From positions 2,666,001 through 2,730,000 of the forward strand of contig NZ_JACCAB010000001.1 of the NCBI RefSeq assembly GCF_013408925.1: a stretch of 64,000 nucleotides of DNA, given 5' to 3'. Positions 42,315 through 49,228 of the stretch are shown piece after piece. Position 1 is the stretch's first letter. Every line of letters begins with the position of its first letter. The position numbers and the translations under genes were made by a program. The DNA comes from Pedococcus badiiscoriae (GTDB lineage Bacteria; Actinomycetota; Actinomycetes; Actinomycetales; Dermatophilaceae). The notes under the pieces are model-generated. The model was not told the origin of the DNA and did no database searches. It saw only the letters and a program-made list of their open reading frames with translations.

Positions 42315-42907
42315 CCGGCCGGGGGTTCCGGGGTGATGTCCGCGACCAGCCGCACCTCGCGCGCAGTGTCGCCCTCGGGGGAGATCACCCGGTCGCGGAA
42401 GGCGCCGTCGGGGTGCAGGCCCGCGTCGAGGAGGAAGGCCCGCGTCCCCTCGTCGTCGGCCAGCACCCAGGTGTGCAGCCTGTCCGCACCCGCGCCGCGC
42501 AGGGTGTCGACCGCCGCGTTGAGCAGGCGCGACCCGTGCCCCACCCGACGCGCCTGGGGGTGGACGCCGAGGGCGGACAGGTCGCCGGTGCCCGGCGACG
42601 CGTCAGGGTCCTGGCTCGGACCGATGGCGGCGAACCCGACGACCTGGTCTCCAGCGCAAGCCACCAACAGCCGGTACACCCCCTGCGGAGGCGCGGCCAG
42701 GGACCGGCGCCACACGGCCGTGAAGGCTTGTGGCTCAAAGGTTTCCAGCACGTCCGGCGGCAGCACGGCGGCATACGCCTCGCGCCACACGGTGGCCTGG
42801 ACGAGCCCCACGGCAGGGGCGTCGGACTCGCGCGCCACCCGCACGCTGGCGTCGGCGAGTGGCCCTGGGGTGGCCGGGTGGCCGACGTGGTCGTGCTGGT
42901 GAACCAT
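42311..42907 (-). CDS. GNAT family N-acetyltransferase
   Basis: The 198-aa protein shows SVRVARESDAPAVGLVQ at the start, an acyl-CoA loop GVHPQARRVGHGSRLLNAA (about 118-136) and a C-terminal strand WVLADDEGTRAF. The ATG at 42907 has AGGA 8 nt upstream; an ATG three codons earlier is possible. Coupled to azlC, so an acetylated amino-acid-like compound could be the exported substrate; this is speculative. Confidence 0.85.
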   Translation of the reverse strand: MVHQHDHVGHPATPGPLADASVRVARESDAPAVGLVQATVWREAYAAVLPPDVLETFEPQAFTAVWRRSLAAPPQGVYRLLVACAGDQVVGFAAIGPSQDPDASPGTGDLSALGVHPQARRVGHGSRLLNAAVDTLRGAGADRLHTWVLADDEGTRAFLLDAGLHPDGAFRDRVISPEGDTAREVRLVADITPEPPAG

Positions 42908-42941
42908 GCCCTGCATCCTGCCATCGGTCCTGCGGACCGCG

Positions 42942-43409
42942 TCAGGCGCGCTCGTAGGTGACCCAGCTGAAGCCGTCGCGCGGCTCGCGTCCGGTCTCGT
43001 GCCAGTTTGCCGGGTCGATGGCCGGGAAGCGCACGTCACCCTCGGGTGACTGGTCGACCTCGGTGATCAGCAACCGGTGCGCCCACGGCATCGCCTCGGC
43101 GTAGACCTGGCCGCCCCCGCAGACGAACACCTCGGCTGCCGGACCGGCGAGCGACAGTGCCTCGCTGAGCGAGTGAGAGGTCTCGACGTCGGGGTGGCTC
43201 CAGTCGGGCTGGCGCGTCACGACGATGGTCCGGCGGCCCGGCAGCACCCGGCCGATCGAGTCGAAGGTCTTGCGTCCCATGACCATCGGGTGACCCATCG
43301 TGGTCCGCTTGAAGAACGCGAAGTCCTCGGGCAGGTGCCACGGCATGTCGTTGTCCGCCCCGATGACGCCGTTGCGCCCGACGGCGGCAATGAGCGTCAC
43401 ATTGGTCAT
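42942..43409 (-). CDS. dfrA: dihydrofolate reductase
   Basis: The 155-aa enzyme reduces dihydrofolate to tetrahydrofolate with NADPH. LIAAVGRNGVIGADNDMPWHLP (shown in part at residues 5-26) is the substrate and cofactor N-terminus, with GRKTFDSIGR and FVCGGGQVYAEAM further on. Asp20 in DNDMPW lies near the catalytic acid position. Next to thyA, which consumes methylene-THF and makes DHF. Confidence 0.96.
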   Translation of the reverse strand: MTNVTLIAAVGRNGVIGADNDMPWHLPEDFAFFKRTTMGHPMVMGRKTFDSIGRVLPGRRTIVVTRQPDWSHPDVETSHSLSEALSLAGPAAEVFVCGGGQVYAEAMPWAHRLLITEVDQSPEGDVRFPAIDPANWHETGREPRDGFSWVTYERA

Positions 43410-43415
43410 GTGCTC

Positions 43416-43421
43416 AGGGTA
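43416..43421 (-). promoter_or_regulatory. -10 box of leaderless dfrA
   Basis: TACCCT on the minus strand, 6 nt before the ATG at 43409. Confidence 0.6.
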
Positions 43422-43471
43422 GCGACCGTGCCAAGACGGCGGTCGGGAGCAGTCGGCCGAAGGCGCGCGGC

Positions 43472-44281
43472 TCAGACCGCGATCGGAGCCTTGATCGACG
43501 GGTGGGCCTGGTAGCCGACCAGCTCGAAGTCGCCGAGGTCGAACTGGTCGATGTCCTTGCCGGAGGCGATCTTCATCTGCGGCAGGGGGAGCGGCTCGCG
43601 GGTCAGCTGGAGCCTGGCCTGCTCGAAGTGGTTCGAGTAGAGGTGCGCGTCGCCGAGGGTGTGCACGAAGTCGCCGGGCTCGAGGTCGCAGACCTGCGCG
43701 ACCATCATCGTCAGCAGGGCGTAGGAGGCGATGTTGAACGGGACTCCCAGGAAGATGTCCGCGGACCGCTGGTAGAGCTGGCAGGACAGCCTGGCCCGGC
43801 GTCCGTCCACGGCCGGGGACACGTAGAACTGGAACATCGTGTGGCACGGCGGCAGCGCCATCGAGTCGACGTCGGCGACGTTCCACGCCGAGACGATGTG
43901 CCGTCGGCTGTCGGGGTTGGTGCGGATCGACTCGATGACCTTGGCGATCTGGTCGACGTGTCCGCCGTCCGGGGTCGGCCAGGACCGCCACTGGTAGCCG
44001 TAGACCGGTCCGAGGTCGCCGTGCTCGTCGGCCCACTCGTCCCAGATGGTGATGCCGCGCTCCTGGAGCCACCGCACGTTGGAGTCGCCGCGCAGGAACC
44101 ACAGCAGCTCGCCGATGATCGACTTGAGGTGGAGCTTCTTGGTCGTGAGCACCGGGAAGCCCTCGGAGAGGTCGAACCGCATCTGGTACCCGAACACCGA
44201 GCGGGTGCCGGTGCCCGTGCGGTCGGACTTGTCCGTGCCGGTCGTCATGACGTGGTCGAGGAGGTCGAGATACTGCTGCAC
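43472..44281 (-). CDS. thyA: thymidylate synthase
   Basis: The 269-aa ThyA-type enzyme methylates dUMP to dTMP with methylene-THF. Catalytic Cys is in [13 protein letters not shown] (near 151), with the phosphate-binding [11 protein letters not shown] at the start and [15 protein letters not shown] typical of the family. The start is GTG at 44281. A 62-nt gap separates it from dfrA, which has its own -10. Confidence 0.97.
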   Translation of the reverse strand: MQQYLDLLDHVMTTGTDKSDRTGTGTRSVFGYQMRFDLSEGFPVLTTKKLHLKSIIGELLWFLRGDSNVRWLQERGITIWDEWADEHGDLGPVYGYQWRSWPTPDGGHVDQIAKVIESIRTNPDSRRHIVSAWNVADVDSMALPPCHTMFQFYVSPAVDGRRARLSCQLYQRSADIFLGVPFNIASYALLTMMVAQVCDLEPGDFVHTLGDAHLYSNHFEQARLQLTREPLPLPQMKIASGKDIDQFDLGDFELVGYQAHPSIKAPIAV

Positions 44282-44287
44282 GGACGC

Positions 44288-44293
44288 AGCGTA
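44288..44293 (-). promoter_or_regulatory. -10 box of leaderless thyA
   Basis: TACGCT on the minus strand, 6 nt before the GTG at 44281. Confidence 0.6.
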
Positions 44294-44404
44294 ACCCCGG
44301 CCGGGGACACCGGGGGTGAGGTCGTTGGCGCCACGCGTCGGCGCCTTCCCGCCAAATCAGCGACCACGGGGTGTGCAGGACGCGAGCGGTGCACCCCGGG
44401 GCGA

Positions 44405-44410
44405 TAACCT
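44405..44410 (+). promoter_or_regulatory. -10 box of leaderless dapA
   Basis: TAACCT, 6 nt before the ATG at 44417. An imperfect GGGGTG..CACCCC inverted repeat lies just upstream. Confidence 0.62.
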
Positions 44411-44416
44411 GCCGGT

Positions 44417-45307
44417 ATGAGTGCGACGTCTCCGTTCGGCCGGGTGGTCACAGCCATGGTCACCCCGATGCGTCCCGACGGCACCGTGGACCTGGACGCC
44501 GCCCAGCGACTGGCCACCCACCTGGTCGACCACGGCCACGACGGCCTGGTCGTCAGCGGCACGACGGGGGAGTCACCCACCACGACCGACGCCGAGAAGG
44601 TCGACCTGCTCAAGGCCGTCCTCGAGGCGGTCGGTGACCGGGCCGCGATCACGGCGGGGGCGGGCAGCAACGACACCGCCCACTCGGTCGAGCTCGCCAG
44701 GGCCATGACGAAGGCGGGGGCCCACGCGCTCCTGGTCGTGGCCCCGTACTACAACAAGCCTCCCCAGGAGGGGATCGCCCGCCACATCGAGGCGGTCGCC
44801 GACGCCAGCGAGCTGCCCGTCATGGTCTACGACATCCCGGGCCGCACCGGGGTGCCCATCCACACCGAGACCCACCTGCGGCTGGCCCGCCACCCGCGCA
44901 TCCGGGCGGTGAAGGACGCCAAGGGCGACCTGTTCGCCGCGACCGAGGTGATGCGGCAGACAGACCTGCTGTGGTTCAGCGGCGACGACGCCCTCAACCT
45001 CGCCCACCTGACCAACGGCGCCATCGGCGTCGTGTCCGTCGTCGGGCACGTCGCCGGCGACCTCTGGGCCGAGATGCTCGCGTCCGTCGACAAGGGCGAC
45101 CTGGCCCGGGCGCAGGAGCTCAACCGGCAGGCGGTCCCGGCCGTCAACGCCGTCATGAACATCACGCAGGGAGCCATCATGGCCAAGGCCGCCCTGGTCG
45201 AGCTCGGGGTCATCGACTCCGCGACCGTGCGCCTGCCCCTCGTCGAAGCCACCCCCGACCAGGTCGTGCAGCTGCGCGCCGGTCTCACCGAGTCAGGACT
45301 TTTGTGA
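44417..45307 (+). CDS. dapA: 4-hydroxy-tetrahydrodipicolinate synthase
   Basis: The 296-aa enzyme condenses pyruvate with aspartate semialdehyde, the first step of DAP/lysine synthesis. TIM-barrel class I aldolase: GTTGESPTTTDAEK (about 47-60), Tyr in MVYDIPGRTG (near 137) and the Schiff-base Lys in AVKDAKGD (near 165). Its stop overlaps the rnj start as GTGA, the conserved actinobacterial dapA-rnj pair. Confidence 0.97.
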   Translation: MSATSPFGRVVTAMVTPMRPDGTVDLDAAQRLATHLVDHGHDGLVVSGTTGESPTTTDAEKVDLLKAVLEAVGDRAAITAGAGSNDTAHSVELARAMTKAGAHALLVVAPYYNKPPQEGIARHIEAVADASELPVMVYDIPGRTGVPIHTETHLRLARHPRIRAVKDAKGDLFAATEVMRQTDLLWFSGDDALNLAHLTNGAIGVVSVVGHVAGDLWAEMLASVDKGDLARAQELNRQAVPAVNAVMNITQGAIMAKAALVELGVIDSATVRLPLVEATPDQVVQLRAGLTESGLL

Positions 45308-46989
45308 GTCATCCCCACCCCGAGCTCAACCTCCCCCGGCCGCTGGCGAAGAACGGCGTCCGCATCATCGCCCTCGGCGGCCTCGGCGAGGTCGGCCGAA
45401 ACATGGCCGTCATCGAGCACGCCGGCCAGCTGCTGGTCATCGACTGTGGCGTGCTCTTCCCCGAGGACCACCACCCCGGCGTCGACCTGATCCTGCCGGA
45501 CTTCGAGTACCTCGAGGGCCGCCTCGACGACATCCAGGCGATCGTCCTCACGCACGGCCACGAGGACCACATCGGGGCGGTGCCCTACCTGCTCAGGCTG
45601 AAGCGCGACATACCCATCGTGGGGTCGATGCTGACGCTGGCGCTCATCGAGGCCAAGCTCAAGGAGCACCGCATCACCCCCTACACCCTGGGGGTGAAGG
45701 AGGGGATGCGCGAGAAGCTCGGCGTCTTCGACTGCGAGTTCGTCGCGGTCAACCACTCGATCCCCGACGCGCTCGCCGTCTTCGTGCGCACGCCCGGCGG
45801 GACGATCCTGCACACCGGTGACTTCAAGATGGACCAGCTGCCGCTGGACAACCGGCTCACCGACCTGCGCGCCTTCGCCCGGCTGGGGGAGGAGGGCGTG
45901 GACCTGTTCATGACGGACTCGACCAACGCCGAGGTCCCCGGGTTCACGACCCCGGAGCGGGAGATCGCGCCGGCGATCGACAAGGTGTTCCGCGACGCCC
46001 AGCGGCGGATCATCGTCGCCTGCTTCTCCTCGCACGTGCACCGGGTCCAGCAGGTGCTCAACGCCGCCGAGACGGCCGGCCGCAAGGTCGCCATGGTGGG
46101 CCGCTCGATGGTGCGCAACATGGGCATCGCGGCCGAGCTGGGATACCTCCACGTGCCGGACGGTGTCCTGGTCGACGTCAAGAAGCTCGACAACTACCCC
46201 GACGACCAGGTCGTGCTCATCTGCACCGGTTCCCAGGGTGAGCCGATGGCGGCCCTGTCCCGGATGGCCAACCGCGACCACCGCATCGATGTGGGCGTGG
46301 GCGACACGGTGCTGATGGCGTCGTCGCTGATCCCCGGCAACGAGAACGCCGTCTACCGGGTCATCAACGGGCTCATGCGCCTGGGCGCCAACGTCGTCCA
46401 CAAGGGCAACGCCAAGGTGCACGTCTCCGGTCACGCCAGCGCCGGCGAGCTGCTCTACTGCTACAACATCGTCAAGCCCCGCAACGTCATGCCGGTGCAC
46501 GGCGAGTGGCGCCACCTGGTCGCCAACGCCGAGCTCGCGGTGCAGACGGGTATCCCGCGTGAGCAGGTCGTCCTGGCCGAGGACGGCGTGGTGGTCGACC
46601 TCGTCGACGGTGTCGCCCGGATCGTCGGCGCGGTGCCGTGTGGCTACGTCTACGTGGACGGCTCCTCGGTGGGCGAGTTCGACGAGGCGCTGCTCAAGGA
46701 CCGCCGGATCCTGCGCGACGAGGGGTTCATCTCGGTCATCGTGGTGATCGACTCCGCCACCGGCAAGATCGCCGCCGGCCCGGAGATCCAGGCCCGCGGC
46801 TTCGCCGAGGACGACGAGATCTTCAGCCAGGTGCGGCCCAAGATCGAGCAGGCGCTCGCGGAGGCCACGGGCAACGGCGTCACCGACTCCCACCAGCTCG
46901 AGCAGGTCATGCGCCGGGCGATCGGCGGCTGGGTCGGCGGCAAGATCCGCCGCCGCCCGATGATCATCCCGGTCGTCATCCAGGCCTGA
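45304..46989 (+). CDS. rnj: ribonuclease J
   Basis: The 561-aa metallo-beta-lactamase/beta-CASP RNase has endo- and 5'-3' exonuclease activity. The zinc motif is LTHGHEDHIGAV (about 80-91), further ligands lie in HTGDFKMD and DSTNAE, the beta-CASP block includes GSQGEPMAALSRM, and SGHAS is the late His. GTG at 45304 is the start, giving the common MSHPHPEL N-terminus. Together with pnp in this window it covers both directions of mRNA decay. Confidence 0.96.
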   Translation: MSHPHPELNLPRPLAKNGVRIIALGGLGEVGRNMAVIEHAGQLLVIDCGVLFPEDHHPGVDLILPDFEYLEGRLDDIQAIVLTHGHEDHIGAVPYLLRLKRDIPIVGSMLTLALIEAKLKEHRITPYTLGVKEGMREKLGVFDCEFVAVNHSIPDALAVFVRTPGGTILHTGDFKMDQLPLDNRLTDLRAFARLGEEGVDLFMTDSTNAEVPGFTTPEREIAPAIDKVFRDAQRRIIVACFSSHVHRVQQVLNAAETAGRKVAMVGRSMVRNMGIAAELGYLHVPDGVLVDVKKLDNYPDDQVVLICTGSQGEPMAALSRMANRDHRIDVGVGDTVLMASSLIPGNENAVYRVINGLMRLGANVVHKGNAKVHVSGHASAGELLYCYNIVKPRNVMPVHGEWRHLVANAELAVQTGIPREQVVLAEDGVVVDLVDGVARIVGAVPCGYVYVDGSSVGEFDEALLKDRRILRDEGFISVIVVIDSATGKIAAGPEIQARGFAEDDEIFSQVRPKIEQALAEATGNGVTDSHQLEQVMRRAIGGWVGGKIRRRPMIIPVVIQA

Positions 46990-47021
46990 CGGCTGGGCTG
47001 ACGGCTGGGCTGACGGCTGGG
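46986..47021 (+). repeat. 12-bp tandem triplication over the rnj stop
   Basis: Three perfect copies of CTGACGGCTGGG; the first contains the rnj stop codon. The bases after it (CTGGG) begin a degenerate fourth copy. Confidence 0.9.
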
Positions 47022-47116
47022 CTGGGCCCTCGACGAGGAGCGGCTGGCAGAAAAAATGCGTACTGCGTCATCTTTGCCACTCGTGGCAGAATGCGGCGGC
47101 GCGCAGAATTACTGCC

Positions 47117-47224
47117 ATGGCTACTTTCATCGCACTGGCTCTGCTGATCGCCCTCCCGATCGCCGCGTGGTACTTCGGCGCCGACTCGCGGCCCACCGAC
47201 GGCCGTCACAACTGGGCACACTGA
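47117..47224 (+). CDS. 35-aa membrane protein
   Basis: The predicted peptide starts MATFIALALLIALPIAAWYF and ends in a polar tail with Asp/Arg/His (DSRPTDGRHNWAH): one helix and a hydrophilic tail. The upstream DNA is unusually A-rich for this genome (a run of six A at 47051-47056) and contains the dyad TGCCAC-TC-GTGGCA (47075-47088), which suggests a dedicated promoter. Function unknown; real coding is likely, not certain. Confidence 0.6.
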   Translation: MATFIALALLIALPIAAWYFGADSRPTDGRHNWAH

Positions 47225-47292
47225 TCGACTCCTGTTGATCGCCTGGGCCCACGAGCGGGCGGGCGACCAAGGGTGAGCGGGGCCGGAGCCTG

Positions 47293-48705
47293 CTACCAGG
47301 GTCGGGGCGGCAGGACGTCCCGGGGGTCGTCCGCCACGACCCAGCCTTCGGCGGTCAGCTGGTAGTCGTGGGCCGGGCCGTGCGCCGCGAGCTCGGCCAC
47401 GGCCGCGAGCAGCCGCTCGACGTGAGCAGCCGTGGTGGCCAGCCCCACGCTGGCACGGACCGCGGTCGCCGGGCCCTCGGCATACGGGTCGGTCTCGAGC
47501 AGCGCGTCGACGCACAGGTGCGCGCAGAACTTGCCATCCCGCACCCCGATGCCGTGCTCTGCCGACAGCGCGGCGGACACCAGTGAGGAGTCGACGCCGT
47601 CCACCGTGAAGGTCGCCACGGCCACCCGCTCGTGCTCGGGGCCGAAGAGGGAGTAGGTCTGCACGCCGTCGATGGCCGCCAGGCCCTCCAGCAGGCGCCG
47701 GCCCAAGGTCCGCTCGTGCTCCTCGACGGCGGCCTCATGGGCTCGCAGGGTGTGACAGGCGGCCGCCAGGGCGATGGCACCGATGACGTTGGGGCTGCCG
47801 CCCTCGTGGCGTGCGGCGCCCTCCTGCCACACCACGCCGCGGTCGGTCACGGCCTTGGTGGCGCCTCCGCCGGCGAGGTAGGGCGTCGCCGCGTCGAGCC
47901 AGTCGGCCCGACCGGCCAGGACGCCCGTGCCGAACGGTGCGTAGAGCTTGTGCCCGGACAGCACGACGTAGTCGACCCCGAGGTCGTCGAGGTCGACCCG
48001 GCGGTGCGGGGCGTACTGGGCGCCGTCCAGGACCACCCGCGCGCCCGCCTGGCGCGCGATCGCCGCAAGCTCGCGGACCGGCCAGATCTCGCCGGTGACG
48101 TTGGAGGCGCCGGCGAGGACGACCAGGCGATGACGACCGCGGTGATCGCGCAGCGCCGTGCGCAGGAGGGTACGCGCGTCGCTGACGCTGCCCGGGACGG
48201 GGAGCCGGTGGGTCCGGCGCGCGGGCCAGGGGAGCAGCGCCGCGTGGTGCTCGGACTCGAAGACGAAGACCTGCGTGTCGCGGGGCAGGCAGCGCGCCAG
48301 GAGGTTGAACGAGTCGGTGCTGTTGCGGGTGAAGACGACCTCGTCGCCCTCCCGGGCCCCGACGAAGGACCGCACCTCGGCGCGCGCCTGCTCGTACCAG
48401 GCCGAGGTCACCCGCGACGCCCAGCCGTTACCCCGGTGCACCGACGAGTAGGTGCGCAGGGCATTGTCGACGGCCTTCTTCACACTCATCAGGGCCGGCG
48501 TCGAGGCGGCGTGGTCGAAGTTGGCGTAGTCCACGGCGCCGTCGACGGTCGGCACCAGCAGCGACTCGGACACGACGGCCGGCAGCGGGCCGACCTCGAC
48601 CAGCGAACCGGCATCCGGGACGGGCCGCAGGTGGCTCTGGACGCGGGCGTGCGCGAGCGGCGCACTGCGACGGAAGGCGGGAGGCGGGGTGCTCGCGATC
48701 GACAT
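47293..48705 (-). CDS. class V aminotransferase / cysteine desulfurase-like PLP enzyme under SAM control
   Basis: The 470-aa PLP enzyme is of the SufS/Csd type fold. It has YANFDHAASTPA at the substrate end, DGAQYAPHRRVDLDDLGVDY with the PLP-binding Asp, and the PLP Lys in LSGHKLYAPFGTG (near 267). An N-terminal extension of about 60 residues has no recognised motif. It is not next to suf genes. A SAM-IV riboswitch lies directly upstream, tying it to sulfur amino acid metabolism. Cysteine desulfuration or a related lyase reaction is inferred. Confidence 0.85.
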   Translation of the reverse strand: MSIASTPPPAFRRSAPLAHARVQSHLRPVPDAGSLVEVGPLPAVVSESLLVPTVDGAVDYANFDHAASTPALMSVKKAVDNALRTYSSVHRGNGWASRVTSAWYEQARAEVRSFVGAREGDEVVFTRNSTDSFNLLARCLPRDTQVFVFESEHHAALLPWPARRTHRLPVPGSVSDARTLLRTALRDHRGRHRLVVLAGASNVTGEIWPVRELAAIARQAGARVVLDGAQYAPHRRVDLDDLGVDYVVLSGHKLYAPFGTGVLAGRADWLDAATPYLAGGGATKAVTDRGVVWQEGAARHEGGSPNVIGAIALAAACHTLRAHEAAVEEHERTLGRRLLEGLAAIDGVQTYSLFGPEHERVAVATFTVDGVDSSLVSAALSAEHGIGVRDGKFCAHLCVDALLETDPYAEGPATAVRASVGLATTAAHVERLLAAVAELAAHGPAHDYQLTAEGWVVADDPRDVLPPRPW

Positions 48706-48711
48706 GGGTAC

Positions 48712-48743
48712 AGCTCCTGGTCCGGGTGGGACCCGAGAGAGCT
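48712..48743 (-). promoter_or_regulatory. SD-masking hairpin of the SAM-IV leader
   Basis: On the minus strand AGCTC..GGTCC-CACCC-GGACC..GAGCT fold into a two-part stem whose last strand covers the SD AGGAG, 8 nt before the ATG. This suggests translational control by the riboswitch. Confidence 0.65.
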
Positions 48744-48782
48744 CACGAGTCCGCGCTTGCCGGCTGCGGGTGCAGACGGCCC

Positions 48783-48860
48783 GGTCGTCACCCGGAGCAC
48801 CCCACCGCGGAGGAGGGTTGCTGGTCAGCAAGCCGGGGCTTCGCGCTGACACTCATGACC
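48783..48860 (-). promoter_or_regulatory. SAM-IV riboswitch
   Basis: On the minus strand: GGTCATGAGTG, CAGCGCGAAGCCCCGGC, TTGCTGACCAGCAACCC, CCGCGGTGGGGTGC and CCGGGTGACGACC in order. The ends GGTC and GACC pair. This matches the SAM-IV class known almost only from actinobacteria. It controls the class V aminotransferase gene. Confidence 0.9.
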
Positions 48861-49000
48861 TGTCGTCGAGGGTAGCGTCCCCCGCGCGGACGGATCCAGA
48901 ACGTGGGCGCGGGTTCCCGCGATCTGAGATGGGGCGGCCGGGGAGGGCTGCGGGTGGCACCGCGCCTCGTGCCTCGCGTGACGTGTTCCCCGCTCGCGCC

Positions 49001-49031
49001 TGTGCCGACGACCGGCTCGGTCGTCGGCACA
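49001..49031. other. 13-bp perfect hairpin in the ftsK upstream gap
   Basis: TGTGCCGACGACC and GGTCGTCGGCACA pair without mismatch around loop GGCTC. No gene ends here on either strand, so a plain terminator role has no client. It could end an unannotated small RNA or be an operator. Confidence 0.7.
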
Positions 49032-49215
49032 AGCCCCGCCAGACGCAGGGCCCAGCCTTCCACCAGCGGTGCGTCGTCGGTAAGGGCTGTCCGGCCTTCG
49101 TGCCCGATCGGAGGTCGCACGTCGGCCGTTCGGTCGAGGCCGAATCCGGCGCGTCGCCGGCACATTGGTCCCTGGTGCAACGCGTGTGACGCGTGTGTCC
49201 GGTGTGACCTTCGCG

Positions 49216-49221
49216 TAGCCT
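49216..49221 (+). promoter_or_regulatory. -10 box of leaderless ftsK
   Basis: TAGCCT, 7 nt before the ATG at 49229. Confidence 0.62.
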
Positions 49222-49228
49222 GCGGAGC

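Larger units (their letters stand above)
48861..49228. other. non-coding gap between SAM-IV leader and ftsK
   Basis: No credible gene in either strand: open frames here have poor codon use and no start signals. It holds the minus-strand promoter of the SAM-IV transcript, the 13-bp hairpin at 49001-49031 and the ftsK -10 box. Confidence 0.6.

Noticed and set aside
48689..49189. Plus-strand frame of 166 codons in the gap before ftsK
   Set aside because: It runs antisense through the SAM-IV riboswitch and over the 13-bp hairpin, has no SD and no similarity that I recognise.
48861..49228. tRNA or other structured housekeeping RNA
   Set aside because: I looked for a cloverleaf with TTC-containing T-loop and CCA-proximal stem and found none. 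Only the isolated hairpin remains.
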